11,565 bases of DNA from Bacteroidales bacterium (GCA_021160155.1 JAGHDB010000308.1:1-11565), one strand, 5' to 3'. Shown: positions 1 through 7,074, numbered from the stretch's first letter. Notes: generated from the sequence alone by a model not told the origin. Numbers and translations: made by a program.

Positions 1-470
1 ATTATAATGGATGGCATTTTATTTTACTAAAATCCATCGAAGCTACCGAAACCCGCAACTATGAGGGTAAGATCAATCCCGAAGAGATGGCCTGGTTGCA
101 GAAAGATTTGGCTTCTGTGGCTGATACCACTCCAATAGTAGTTTCAATTCATATTCCCCTGATCTCCGGATACGCTCAATGGCTAAACGGAGGACTGGCA
201 GTTAACGGCCGGGGGTCCGTCATTACAAACGGCAAAGAGGTGCTGGATCTGCTGAAAACAAAAAACCTGAAACTGGTATTGCAGGGACATCTTCATTGTC
301 TTGAAGATTATTATGTGGATGGAGTTCATTTTATTACCGGTGGAGCTGTGTCAGCCAGCTGGTGGAACGGACCGCTCCGGGGTATGGAAGAGGGATTTTT
401 ACTAATCAAAGTATTCGGGGATGATTTCCAATGGTCATACATTGACTATGGCTGGACTCCGCATAAATAG
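1..470 (+). CDS. Calcineurin-like metallophosphoesterase, C-terminal part (5' end outside window)
   Basis: The reading frame is open from base 3 to the TAA at 468-470, so the gene enters from the left and only about 155 residues are visible. Two features point to the metallophosphoesterase fold: a beta strand ending in a histidine (VVSIHIPL) and, further on, the GHLH signature (LQGHLH). In this family these supply late metal-binding histidines of the di-metal centre. The following segment (FITGGAVSASWWNG) resembles the strand that closes the active site in calcineurin-like enzymes that cleave phosphate mono- or diesters. The N-terminal DxH and GNHE motifs would lie upstream of the window. The substrate and any signal peptide cannot be judged from this fragment. 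The gene ends 7 bases before the stop codon of the convergent recX. Confidence 0.85.
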   Translation, partial: YNGWHFILLKSIEATETRNYEGKINPEEMAWLQKDLASVADTTPIVVSIHIPLISGYAQWLNGGLAVNGRGSVITNGKEVLDLLKTKNLKLVLQGHLHCLEDYYVDGVHFITGGAVSASWWNGPLRGMEEGFLLIKVFGDDFQWSYIDYGWTPHK

Positions 471-477
471 TGCCGGA

Positions 478-936
478 TTAACCGATTATCTCATCCGTTG
501 TTTGAGCCGCTATATCCGGCTCAAATCCACGTCCCCAGGCATAACGGATCAACTTTTGTTTTCGGATATAAAGATCCGGTTGACCGGTTAATAACCGGTC
601 CTTTTTGAGAAGCAGTTTTTTGAGAATTTCAAGATACTCTTCAGGGTTGATTTTATCCAGTTCCCGGGAGATAATTGATTCACTGATCTTTTTTGTCCGG
701 AGCATCATCCGGATTTTTACCCTGCCCCACCCGTTGAGCTTTAATTTATCCCGTACGAAAGCTTGAGTATATCTTGATTCATTAATGAAATCCTGTTTTT
801 GCAACTCATTGATTACCTGAACGACCTGGTCATCTGTAAGATCCCAGGAGCGTAATTTCGCCTCCATGTCGAACAAGCAGTACTCCTTGCGGGCGCAAAG
901 AGCCATGGATTTATTCAGAGCCTTTTTTTTATCCAT
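478..936 (-). CDS. recX: Regulatory protein RecX
   Basis: This encodes a 152-residue RecX-family protein, the usual size for the family. RecX is a small all-helical cytoplasmic protein that binds the RecA filament and modulates its recombinase and co-protease activity. Diagnostic segments are FINESRYTQAFVRDK (about residues 50-64), matching the conserved F-x-[DN]-E-x-R-[YF] helix, and GWGRVKIRMMLRTKKI (about 69-84), matching the G-x-x-[KR]-[IL]-x-x-x-L helix. Together these are the tandem three-helix repeats. The ATG at 934-936 lies inside the last codons of prmC, so the two genes overlap by 8 bases and are probably translationally coupled. The start codon is followed at once by a run of eight A (codons 2-4, mostly lysine). 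Its 3' end carries two inverted repeats, at 501-525 and 582-600. Confidence 0.92.
   Translation of the reverse strand: MDKKKALNKSMALCARKEYCLFDMEAKLRSWDLTDDQVVQVINELQKQDFINESRYTQAFVRDKLKLNGWGRVKIRMMLRTKKISESIISRELDKINPEEYLEILKKLLLKKDRLLTGQPDLYIRKQKLIRYAWGRGFEPDIAAQTTDEIIG
582..605 (+). terminator. Candidate intrinsic terminator for the metallophosphoesterase, antisense inside recX
   Basis: GACCGGTTA (582-590) and TAACCGGTC (592-600) are perfect inverted arms around one base. This allows an 8-bp stem with a 3-base loop, or a 6-bp GC-rich stem with a 7-base loop. The right arm is followed by C and a run of five T on the plus strand. The shape fits an intrinsic terminator for plus-strand transcription running past the phosphoesterase stop about 110 bases upstream. 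It lies in coding sequence of recX, so chance is possible; the T-run is short. Confidence 0.35.
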
Positions 937-1792
937 TGTATATACGAATCATCCGGTCTTTCCCATGTATATCCTGACGCAGGATAACCTCCGAAAAACC
1001 GGATTTAAAAAGAGATACCACCTCACGACCAAAGTCCTCATTAATCTCCAGATAAATGTATCCTTTTTTAGTCAGGTATGTCGTGGCAAACCGGGCAATC
1101 GCCCGGTAAAATTTCAACGGATCTGCATCCGGAACAAAAAGAGCCTCAGGAGGTTCAAATACCGTAACCCGTCGATCCATCTCCTCCTTACGGGATTCCA
1201 AAACATACGGAGGATTGGAGACTATCAAATCAAATGGCCGGTTATCAGGCAACGGTACAGGATGCAGGATATCCATTCGGTTTACCTGTACCGGAATACG
1301 AGAACGGGCACAGGGCGCTGCGTTCATATCATTGGTCAATGTTAATTGAATGGCCCTTTCCGAAATATCGGCAGCCCGCACATCAGCTCCGGGAATATGG
1401 CAGGACAGGGCAATGGCAATAGCTCCCGACCCACATCCGATATCCAGTATCCGCAGAGGGGATCGGGTATGGTCTATTTGTTCGTTTTTATAATCATTGA
1501 GTATCCATTGCACCAGTTCTTCAGTCTCTCCGCGAGGAATTAATACTCCGGGTTCAACCCGAAGTGTCAATCCGAAAAACTCCGTAGTACCCAACACATA
1601 CTGAACCGGCTCATGACGTTGAAGTCGTTCAATCCATGCTTCAAGCACACCGGTTTGTTCCGGTGAAATCTCCATTTGAGAGTCCAGTATAAAATCAACG
1701 GTTGACTTTTGGGTGATCTGTTCGAGCAGCAGCCGTATGACCGATTCGCTCTCCCGAGGATTATATATTCCTTCAAGAGCCCCCGTAACCAT
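929..1792 (-). CDS. prmC: Peptide chain release factor N5-glutamine methyltransferase PrmC (HemK)
   Basis: PrmC methylates the glutamine of the GGQ motif in release factors RF1 and RF2, using S-adenosylmethionine, and so promotes efficient translation termination. From ATG 1792 the protein has 287 residues, the normal family length. It has the helical N-terminal release-factor-binding domain (EPVQYVLGTTEFFGL), the SAM-binding motif ILDIGCGSGAIAIAL (about residues 115-129) and the catalytic SNPPYV (about 192-197), which contacts the substrate glutamine. The usual IPRPETEEL segment reads IPRGETEEL here, an uncommon change. Possible earlier starts are a TTG at 1801 and a GTG at 1870. The GTG adds 26 residues and would run into the ribD start. 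I prefer the ATG because it leaves room for the divergent promoters, but alignment of the N-terminal helix suggests the true start could be slightly upstream. Transcribed ahead of recX. Confidence 0.93.
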   Translation of the reverse strand: MVTGALEGIYNPRESESVIRLLLEQITQKSTVDFILDSQMEISPEQTGVLEAWIERLQRHEPVQYVLGTTEFFGLTLRVEPGVLIPRGETEELVQWILNDYKNEQIDHTRSPLRILDIGCGSGAIAIALSCHIPGADVRAADISERAIQLTLTNDMNAAPCARSRIPVQVNRMDILHPVPLPDNRPFDLIVSNPPYVLESRKEEMDRRVTVFEPPEALFVPDADPLKFYRAIARFATTYLTKKGYIYLEINEDFGREVVSLFKSGFSEVILRQDIHGKDRMIRIYNG

Positions 1793-1830
1793 TGATGACA
1801 ATCTGCTATTTTCATTATCCCGAAGTTTCC

Positions 1831-1838
1831 TACCTTTA
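1831..1838 (+). promoter_or_regulatory. Possible Bacteroidetes -7 element for ribD
   Basis: TACCTTTA matches the Bacteroidetes -7 consensus TAnnTTTG at all but the last base, 20 bases before the ribD ATG. A run of four T at 1809-1812, 18 bases upstream, could be a weak -33 element. Divergent genes on both sides mean a promoter must lie in or near this 66-base gap. Assignment is by pattern only. Confidence 0.35.
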
Positions 1839-1858
1839 AAAATAGAATTAATTACCAA

Positions 1859-2932
1859 ATGTCGGATCACGAAACGTTCATGTCACGGTGTCTTGAACTG
1901 GCGCACAAAGGATTGGGCCGGACACATCCCAATCCAATGGTTGGAGCGGTAGTCGTAGCGAATGGTAAAATTATCGGAGAAGGATTTCATCCTGCTTCCG
2001 GTCAGCCGCATGCCGAAGTATTTGCCATCCGGTCGGTCAGCGAACCTCACCTGCTCACAAAATCCACGCTGTATGTCAATCTTGAACCCTGTAACCATCA
2101 CGGAAAAACGCCCCCCTGCACCGAGTTGATTCTGCGCAGTGGTATTCCAAAAGTAGTCATTGCCCAGCAGGATCCCAATCCGCTGGTAGCCGGCAGAGGA
2201 ATCAAACGCCTGCAACGGGAGGGAGTAGAAGTTATTACCGGTGTACTTGAATCTGAAGCCCGCTATCTGAACCGCAGGTTCAATACTTTTCATGAACAAA
2301 AGCGTCCCTATATTATCCTGAAATGGGCCGAATCAAAAGATGGTTTTATTGATATAAAGCGGACCGCCGGTGACGGGCAGTCTCCCGTTCGGATCACCGG
2401 GGGTTTGAGTCACCTGCTGGTACACCGGTGGCGTTCTGAAGAACCGGCCATTCTGGTTGGAGCCCATACATTACAACTTGACAATCCCAGGCTGAATACC
2501 AGAGACTGGGGCGGACCAAACCCGCTGAGGATCGTATTGACCCGGTCATCACAGCTTCTGGCTCCCGGCAGGGAAAATAATCAAAAACTGCATTTTTTCG
2601 ACGGCACACAACCTACTCTGATCTTTTCACCACAACATTTTCTGTCCCAAACCAATCCCGAATATATATCCCTTAATTTCAGCCAACCGGTCTGGCCACA
2701 AATATTCAACGAGTTATATCAGCGTAATATCCTGTCATTACTGGTGGAGGGTGGAAGATACACCCTTCAGAGCCTGATCGACACCCATACCTGGGATGAA
2801 GTAAGGGTATTGAAAGGGGGCACTGATATAAGCGCCGGTATCAGTGCCCCTGCCCTTTCAATAAAATTTAAAGAAGAAACTCCTATAGGACAGAATATTT
2901 TTCTGTTTAGTGATCATAATCGTATCCCATGA
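1859..2932 (+). CDS. ribD: Bifunctional riboflavin biosynthesis protein RibD (deaminase/reductase)
   Basis: RibD carries out the second and third steps of riboflavin synthesis in the cytoplasm. It deaminates the GTP-derived pyrimidinone phosphate, then reduces its ribosyl chain with NADPH. The 357 residues match the usual 350-380. The N-terminal cytidine-deaminase-type domain shows the zinc site HAE (residues 51-53) and PCNHHGKTPPC (77-87, cysteines 78 and 87), preceded by THPNPMVGAVVV. The reductase domain starts near residue 148 (RPYIILKWAESKDGFI) and continues with LVGAHTLQLDNPRLN and LLVEGGRYTLQSLI (294-307). The start gives the normal short lead into MSRCLELAHKG. The gene stands alone, divergent from prmC, without other rib genes nearby. 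Bases 2811-2860, in the codons around LKGGTDISAGISAP, form an unusually strong hairpin. Confidence 0.96.
   Translation: MSDHETFMSRCLELAHKGLGRTHPNPMVGAVVVANGKIIGEGFHPASGQPHAEVFAIRSVSEPHLLTKSTLYVNLEPCNHHGKTPPCTELILRSGIPKVVIAQQDPNPLVAGRGIKRLQREGVEVITGVLESEARYLNRRFNTFHEQKRPYIILKWAESKDGFIDIKRTAGDGQSPVRITGGLSHLLVHRWRSEEPAILVGAHTLQLDNPRLNTRDWGGPNPLRIVLTRSSQLLAPGRENNQKLHFFDGTQPTLIFSPQHFLSQTNPEYISLNFSQPVWPQIFNELYQRNILSLLVEGGRYTLQSLIDTHTWDEVRVLKGGTDISAGISAPALSIKFKEETPIGQNIFLFSDHNRIP
2811..2860 (+). repeat. Long inverted repeat (hairpin) inside the 3' end of ribD
   Basis: The arms GGGGCACTGATA (2817-2828) and TATCAGTGCCCC (2839-2850) are perfect 12-base complements around a 10-base loop. Outside them TGAAAG (2811-2816) pairs with CTTTCA (2855-2860), leaving a 4-base bulge, TGCC. 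That gives 18 paired bases in 50, about 70 bases before the ribD stop. There is no T-run after it, so it is not a standard intrinsic terminator on either strand. It lies in coding sequence that otherwise looks like normal RibD, so it is not an obvious insertion. Confidence 0.8.
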
Positions 2933-2982
2933 TCTGAGCTGCACTGAATACGGGCATACCTTTCGATACCATGATGTCATAA

Positions 2983-3156
2983 ATCATCCCGTTGGTGCCG
3001 AAAAGCAGAGACTTGGCAGAATTATCCGGTATGAGTTCTGAAACCGTGATCAGGATGCTGAAAAAGTTTCATGAAGACAGATTGATCTTTATGAAAGGGA
3101 AAGGATTTAAATTGCCGGATTATGAACGTTTAAGGCACATCAGTGAAAAGGGGTAA
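2983..3156 (+). pseudogene. Remnant of a Crp/Fnr-family transcription regulator (C-terminal DNA-binding domain)
   Basis: The frame from 2983 (after an in-frame TAA at 2980) to the TAA at 3154-3156 encodes about 57 residues. They read like the end of a Crp/Fnr regulator: KSRDLAELSGMSSETVIRML is the helix-turn-helix with its recognition helix, KKFHEDRLIFMKGKGFKL is the wing, and DYERLRHISEKG is the usual C-terminal helix. An internal ATG at 3031 would give only 41 residues. The N-terminal cyclic-nucleotide-binding-like domain is missing. I could not find it in any frame between here and the end of ribD, which leaves about 50 bases. A few extra residues (VPK) before SRDLAEL also differ from the usual pattern. 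The last 17 bases overlap the 3' end of the convergent hydrolase gene. I read it as a decayed fragment, though a short expressed HTH protein is not excluded. Confidence 0.75.
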
Positions 3157-4273
3157 TATGTTGTATATCAACCTGCAAATCTCGGCGGGTGAGTAACCGG
3201 ATCCACTGTTCACTCCATAGTTCACGATCGGCTTTCAATTTCAGGTGCCTGGCCAGAAACCGGTATGCCGCCTGACGTTTGTTGAATCCGTAATCATGAG
3301 ATTCGTCCGCAAAATGCGCATTCTTCACCAGATCTTCTTTTCCATATAATCCGTATATATACCGGATAAAAGGATATTCCACATCAGGCGTGTTTCTGGT
3401 CCAGTCGCTCCCGTCAGAAATCAGCAGCATGGGTCGCGGTGCCGCCAGGGCGGCAATTTCCACATTATTGGATTGAAATCCTTTTGCCTGGTGGATGGGC
3501 ATGCCGCTTTCGCAGACACATCCCCCAAAAAAATGAGCTGAAACCTGTACCACCGGTACCGATACCGCCACCCGGTCGTCCACTGCAGTAAGCAAAAAAG
3601 TTTGCGTTCCACCTCCCGAAGCCCCGGTCACACCAATCCTGGCAGGATCTACTTCTTTCAAACCAAGTAACCAATCGACCACCCGCATGCTGTTTAACAA
3701 CTGGATTTGGAGAGCTTTGGGATCATGGTGATCAGCCTGCCGGTTATCACCGTAACCTACCATGTCATAGGCAAATACAACAGCTCCCATCCGGCAAAGC
3801 ACCGCACATCTTTTTTGCATATCTTCACGAAACCGGCCGTAATCCGAAGGATTCGACCAATGGCCATGGGGACAAAGGATGCCGGCAAAAGGACCGTTCA
3901 TATCCAGCGGTTCATAAAGGTTACCGGTGATCCATGAACCGGGATGCTGTTCTATGGCCATATTGATTACCCGGTATCCATTCATCTCATGCACCGCACC
4001 CCGTTGTACCACAGGAGGCATGGCAAGATGTTTTCTCAGGGGCTTTATGCCTGACCCCCTCAAGATCTGCCGCCTGACAGCCCGGGCTCTTTTATTCCAG
4101 TCGTGCCTTGAATGCAAAATTGCCTGCACACTGTCAAGATGACGTTTACCCTGCGCTTCGGTCCAGAAATTTCCGACACATAAATGATCCTGTGCCTGCA
4201 ACGACCCGGGTCCAACCGGAACCATCCCGGGGAAAATCAAAAAAAGAACCATCCAGAATGTGAGGTGTTTCAT
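3140..4273 (-). CDS. Secreted alpha/beta hydrolase (acetylxylan-esterase-like)
   Basis: A 377-residue alpha/beta hydrolase, probably exported: the N-terminus is MKHLTFWMVLFLIFPGMVP followed by GSLQAQD, a typical signal peptide with cleavage near residue 28. The nucleophile elbow is GASGGG, with Ser219. The likely acid is in the SDGSDW strand end (Asp287 or Asp290), and the likely histidine is His326 in ADESHDYG. The PHGHW segment near residue 135 lies where the oxyanion hole is expected, and YDMVGYGDN near 169 is typical of large hydrolases of this group. The overall pattern resembles the Abhydrolase_7/acetylxylan esterase-like proteins that Bacteroidetes use in periplasmic glycan processing. 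Possible substrates are acetylated or esterified polysaccharides, but the sequence does not settle this. It is divergent from the 5'-nucleotidase across 61 bases, and no SusC/D or glycoside hydrolase genes are nearby. Confidence 0.85.
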   Translation of the reverse strand: MKHLTFWMVLFLIFPGMVPVGPGSLQAQDHLCVGNFWTEAQGKRHLDSVQAILHSRHDWNKRARAVRRQILRGSGIKPLRKHLAMPPVVQRGAVHEMNGYRVINMAIEQHPGSWITGNLYEPLDMNGPFAGILCPHGHWSNPSDYGRFREDMQKRCAVLCRMGAVVFAYDMVGYGDNRQADHHDPKALQIQLLNSMRVVDWLLGLKEVDPARIGVTGASGGGTQTFLLTAVDDRVAVSVPVVQVSAHFFGGCVCESGMPIHQAKGFQSNNVEIAALAAPRPMLLISDGSDWTRNTPDVEYPFIRYIYGLYGKEDLVKNAHFADESHDYGFNKRQAAYRFLARHLKLKADRELWSEQWIRLLTRRDLQVDIQHITPFH

Positions 4274-4286
4274 TGTTATAACCGGA

Positions 4287-4318
4287 TTTTACGAAAAAAC
4301 ACCAAATTACTATCTTTA
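4287..4318 (+). promoter_or_regulatory. Possible Bacteroidetes promoter for the 5'-nucleotidase
   Basis: TATCTTTA (4311-4318) matches the -7 consensus TAnnTTTG except for the last base. It lies 20 bases downstream of a T-run at 4287-4290 that could serve as a weak -33 element. Transcription would start near 4325, leaving a leader of only about ten bases before ATG 4335. The element sits in the short gap between divergent genes, where a promoter is expected. Confidence 0.45.
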
Positions 4319-4334
4319 TCCAAAATCACCTAAT

Positions 4335-6239
4335 ATGAAACGATACTTACTCTTTGTCTTTCTGGTTATAATCACCTTGGGTCTTCAGGCTCAAAAGCTG
4401 ACTGTTCTGCATACCAATGACCTGCATTCCCGCTTGCTCGGATTTGCCCCCAACTCGGATTATTCTCCCGAAAACACCGGGGATGATCAAACAATCGGCG
4501 GGTTTGCCCGGCTCGCCACCCTGCTCAAACGAGAACAGGACGGCCAACCTGAAAAAACACTCATTCTGGATGCCGGTGATTTTACGATGGGTACGCTCTT
4601 TCATACCCTAGAACCTACTACCGGTTTTCAACTCAGGCTGATGAAACTGATGGGTTATGAAACGGTAGCCATCGGAAATCATGAATTCGATTGGGGCATA
4701 GATAAACTGGGAGATATCATTGCCCGGTCGAGTGTCAATGGCACCATCCCGGTGATGCTGCTCTCAAATATCCGGTTTAACCCGGATAAAACAAAAGATG
4801 ATTTGCTGGCCAATCTGATGGATCAGAGTGTCATCCGGAAATATGATGTGGTAGTGAAGAACGGTATCCGGATCGGTCTTTTTAGTTTGATGGGCAAGGA
4901 GGCTGCCCTGGTAGCCCCTTACGTGGCCCCGGCTCAGTTTACCGATCAGATCGAAACTGCCCGGAAAATGGTTCGACTCCTGAAAGAAAAGGAGCATGTG
5001 GATATAGTTATTTGCCAGTCACACAGCGGAGTAATCAAAGATAAAAAAGGAAGATGGACCGGAGAAGATGTAGAATTGGCTAAAGCAGTACCCGGTATCG
5101 ATGTGATTATTTCAGGTCATACCCATACCACTCTCTTCAAACCCATTATGGTGGGAAACCAGATCATTGTTCAAACCGGATCCGAAGGACGTTATTTAGG
5201 CCGGTTAGACCTTAACTATCAAGACGGCACACTAAGTCTTGAGGATTATAAACTGATCCCTGTGAATGATGATATTCCGGGAGATCCATTAATCCAGAGA
5301 AGGATCGAAAAGCAGGAAAAGAAAATTGAAAAAGCGGTACTGGCTCCCTATGATTTCAAAATGGATCAACCCGTACTGGAAACCTCTTTCAACCTTACAT
5401 TTAACCAGGAAATACATCCCGAGCAGTCGAATCTCGGACCATTTGTGGCCGATGCGCTTTTCTGGTATGCCAAACAGATCGACCCGGCAGGAACGGATTT
5501 CGGACTGGTACCCGGGGGAATTATCCGGGACAATATACTGAAGGGAGAAAAAGGCAAACAACTTCCGGCCGATCTCTTCAGGGTTATGCCGCTGGGTAAA
5601 GGAGTTTTTGAAGATACACCCGGTTATTCCATGGCCAGGGTTTTTCTGACAGGTAAGGAGGTTAAAACCGTATTGGATGTGATGTTGCTGGCCCCAAAGA
5701 TCTCAAGTGATAATTTTGCCTTTTGGTCGGGTATCCGGTTTAAATACAATCCGCTCAGAATGCCTCTGGATCAAGTATATGAAGTAGCAATCGGTGATGA
5801 TCAAAAAGGATATCAAACCATCCGGCTGAATAATGATACTACTCAACTGTATGGATTGATTACCAATGCCTATGTGCTGGAATTTATCGGATTAATTCAC
5901 CAAATCACTAAAGGGATCCTGAAAGTAGTACCCAAAGATATCCACGGACAGCCTTATACCGATCTGAAAAAGAGCCTTCTTGACCGGGATCCCCGTCAAC
6001 CGGGTGTTCAGGAAGTAAAAGAGTGGGCCGGATTAATTGCTTTTGCGGCACATCTTCCGGATCTGAATGGGAATGGCATTGCAGATGTGCCTGATTATTA
6101 CCGTAAAAGCCACTCAACCGGTACAGCTCATGGATCCATAAATCCGGTATTATACCTGAAAGGCACTAACGGCATTTCCCTGATCCCCGCCATATTGTTA
6201 AGCGGTTTATTAACCGGCGGACTGATCTGGATTCTGTAA
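4335..6239 (+). CDS. Secreted UshA-like bifunctional metallophosphatase/5'-nucleotidase with C-terminal anchor
   Basis: A 634-residue enzyme that probably releases phosphate from extracellular or periplasmic nucleotides. The chosen ATG begins a signal peptide (MKRYLLFVFLVIITLGLQAQ, cleavage near residue 20). Starting at 4260 instead would bury that peptide and overlap the divergent gene. The N-terminal metallophosphatase domain shows LHTNDLHSR (about 25-33), DAGDF (79-83), GNHEFDWG (114-121), SHSG (229-232) and GHTHT (261-265), the complete di-metal set. The 5_nucleotid_C-type domain follows from about residue 345 to 540 (NLGPFVADALFWYAK, GLVPGGIIRDNI, RVMPLGKGVF, ITNAYV). The protein then continues beyond the usual length. 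DLNGNGIADVPD (576-587) has the spacing of an EF-hand/thrombospondin-type calcium loop, and the last 20 residues (ISLIPAILLSGLLTGGLIWIL) form a hydrophobic helix likely to anchor the C-terminus. It ends 4 bases before the convergent methyltransferase. Confidence 0.94.
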   Translation: MKRYLLFVFLVIITLGLQAQKLTVLHTNDLHSRLLGFAPNSDYSPENTGDDQTIGGFARLATLLKREQDGQPEKTLILDAGDFTMGTLFHTLEPTTGFQLRLMKLMGYETVAIGNHEFDWGIDKLGDIIARSSVNGTIPVMLLSNIRFNPDKTKDDLLANLMDQSVIRKYDVVVKNGIRIGLFSLMGKEAALVAPYVAPAQFTDQIETARKMVRLLKEKEHVDIVICQSHSGVIKDKKGRWTGEDVELAKAVPGIDVIISGHTHTTLFKPIMVGNQIIVQTGSEGRYLGRLDLNYQDGTLSLEDYKLIPVNDDIPGDPLIQRRIEKQEKKIEKAVLAPYDFKMDQPVLETSFNLTFNQEIHPEQSNLGPFVADALFWYAKQIDPAGTDFGLVPGGIIRDNILKGEKGKQLPADLFRVMPLGKGVFEDTPGYSMARVFLTGKEVKTVLDVMLLAPKISSDNFAFWSGIRFKYNPLRMPLDQVYEVAIGDDQKGYQTIRLNNDTTQLYGLITNAYVLEFIGLIHQITKGILKVVPKDIHGQPYTDLKKSLLDRDPRQPGVQEVKEWAGLIAFAAHLPDLNGNGIADVPDYYRKSHSTGTAHGSINPVLYLKGTNGISLIPAILLSGLLTGGLIWIL

Positions 6240-6243
6240 GAAA

Positions 6244-7053
6244 TCATTTTTCCGGAGCCGGACGTTTTCGCCAGATCCAGACATCCTGTTCCAATGTCTT
6301 GCCGGGCAGATGCTCCAGGAGAATGAGTTTCCGGGTCCACTCCCGCACCCATTTTTCAGGATGAAAAGCAGTAAATATCCGGTGCCCCTCTTTCACTTGT
6401 CCCCGCACCACCAATTTCGCCTGATTAAATTGTTGAAGCTCAATAGTATTCATTTTCTCTATAAACGAATCTCCGTGAAGGGTCAGAAAGAGGATGCCGC
6501 CCGGTTTCAAAACCCGGTTAAGCTCTTCGATCCAAACCTGATGAGCCATCTCAGAAAGGTGCGTAAAAACAGATATCCCGTAAACCAAATCGAAAGTGTG
6601 ATCTTTAAAATCCATGGGCGGAAGCAACCGGTTCAGTGAAAAAGAGATCCCCGGTAAATATTGCCGGCACCATTGAATTGAAAGAGGATTATAATCAGTA
6701 CCATAATATGTTGCACCCGGTATCAGATCCGGCAGGTGCCTGATGATCCGCCCGGGCCCGCACCCCCAATCGAGAATCGAACCGGGAGATACCCCGGTAT
6801 GGGGCACGACCAATCCGAGCAGCCATTCTGCCGTTTTCCGGCCATTAATCAGGTAGTGGTAATAATCCAATTGAAAAGACTCATACATTAGGTAATCCGG
6901 TGGTAACGGAATATCCGGATGCTCCGTCCTGAATGCATGATTAGCCGGCCATTTTCTGACCTTTACCAGGTAATATCGTATCCTGTCAAAAAAACGGATG
7001 AGCCTGACTTTTCTTAACCATATGGATATTCGAGATTTCCAGTTGCTCTTCAT
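6244..7053 (-). CDS. Class I SAM-dependent methyltransferase
   Basis: From ATG 7053 this is a 269-residue protein. It carries a Methyltransf_11/25-type Rossmann domain: motif I ILDWGCGPGRIIRHL (about 93-107), the acidic end of strand 2 in YYGTDYNPLSIQWC (about 116-129), motif II region FDLVYGISVFTHL and motif III LNRVLKPGGILFLTLHG. About 90 basic and aromatic residues precede the domain (RKVRLIRFFDRIRYYLVKVRKW). Similar N-terminal extensions occur in glycan- or natural-product-modifying methyltransferases, but the substrate cannot be read from the sequence. A longer reading from ATG 7101 would overlap the aldolase start and swallow its promoter, so I rejected it. It is convergent with the 5'-nucleotidase (4 bases between) and divergent from the aldolase (42 bases). 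Confidence 0.88.
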   Translation of the reverse strand: MKSNWKSRISIWLRKVRLIRFFDRIRYYLVKVRKWPANHAFRTEHPDIPLPPDYLMYESFQLDYYHYLINGRKTAEWLLGLVVPHTGVSPGSILDWGCGPGRIIRHLPDLIPGATYYGTDYNPLSIQWCRQYLPGISFSLNRLLPPMDFKDHTFDLVYGISVFTHLSEMAHQVWIEELNRVLKPGGILFLTLHGDSFIEKMNTIELQQFNQAKLVVRGQVKEGHRIFTAFHPEKWVREWTRKLILLEHLPGKTLEQDVWIWRKRPAPEK

Positions 7054-7074
7054 AGCAGGTAAAAATAGTATTTC

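Noticed and set aside
866..1345. Plus-strand frame of 159 codons antisense to recX and prmC
   Set aside because: The opposite strand encodes two well-conserved proteins, and this frame shows no recognisable domain or promoter.
2907..3068. Minus-strand reading frame over the ribD-hydrolase gap, with a protein-like 26-residue end from ATG 2987 (MIYDIMVSKGMPVFSAAQIM, then GYDYDH)
   Set aside because: It is short, has no family I recognise, overlaps the ribD 3' end, and much of its upper part is just the complement of the Crp/Fnr remnant.
4260..4334. Longer start for the 5'-nucleotidase at ATG 4260
   Set aside because: It overlaps the divergent hydrolase start, places 25 residues before a clear signal peptide, and swallows the promoter-like element at 4311.
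6251..6262. TCCGGAGCCGGA as a terminator between the convergent nucleotidase and methyltransferase
   Set aside because: The stem has a 2-base loop and no T-run after it on either strand, and it lies in methyltransferase coding sequence.
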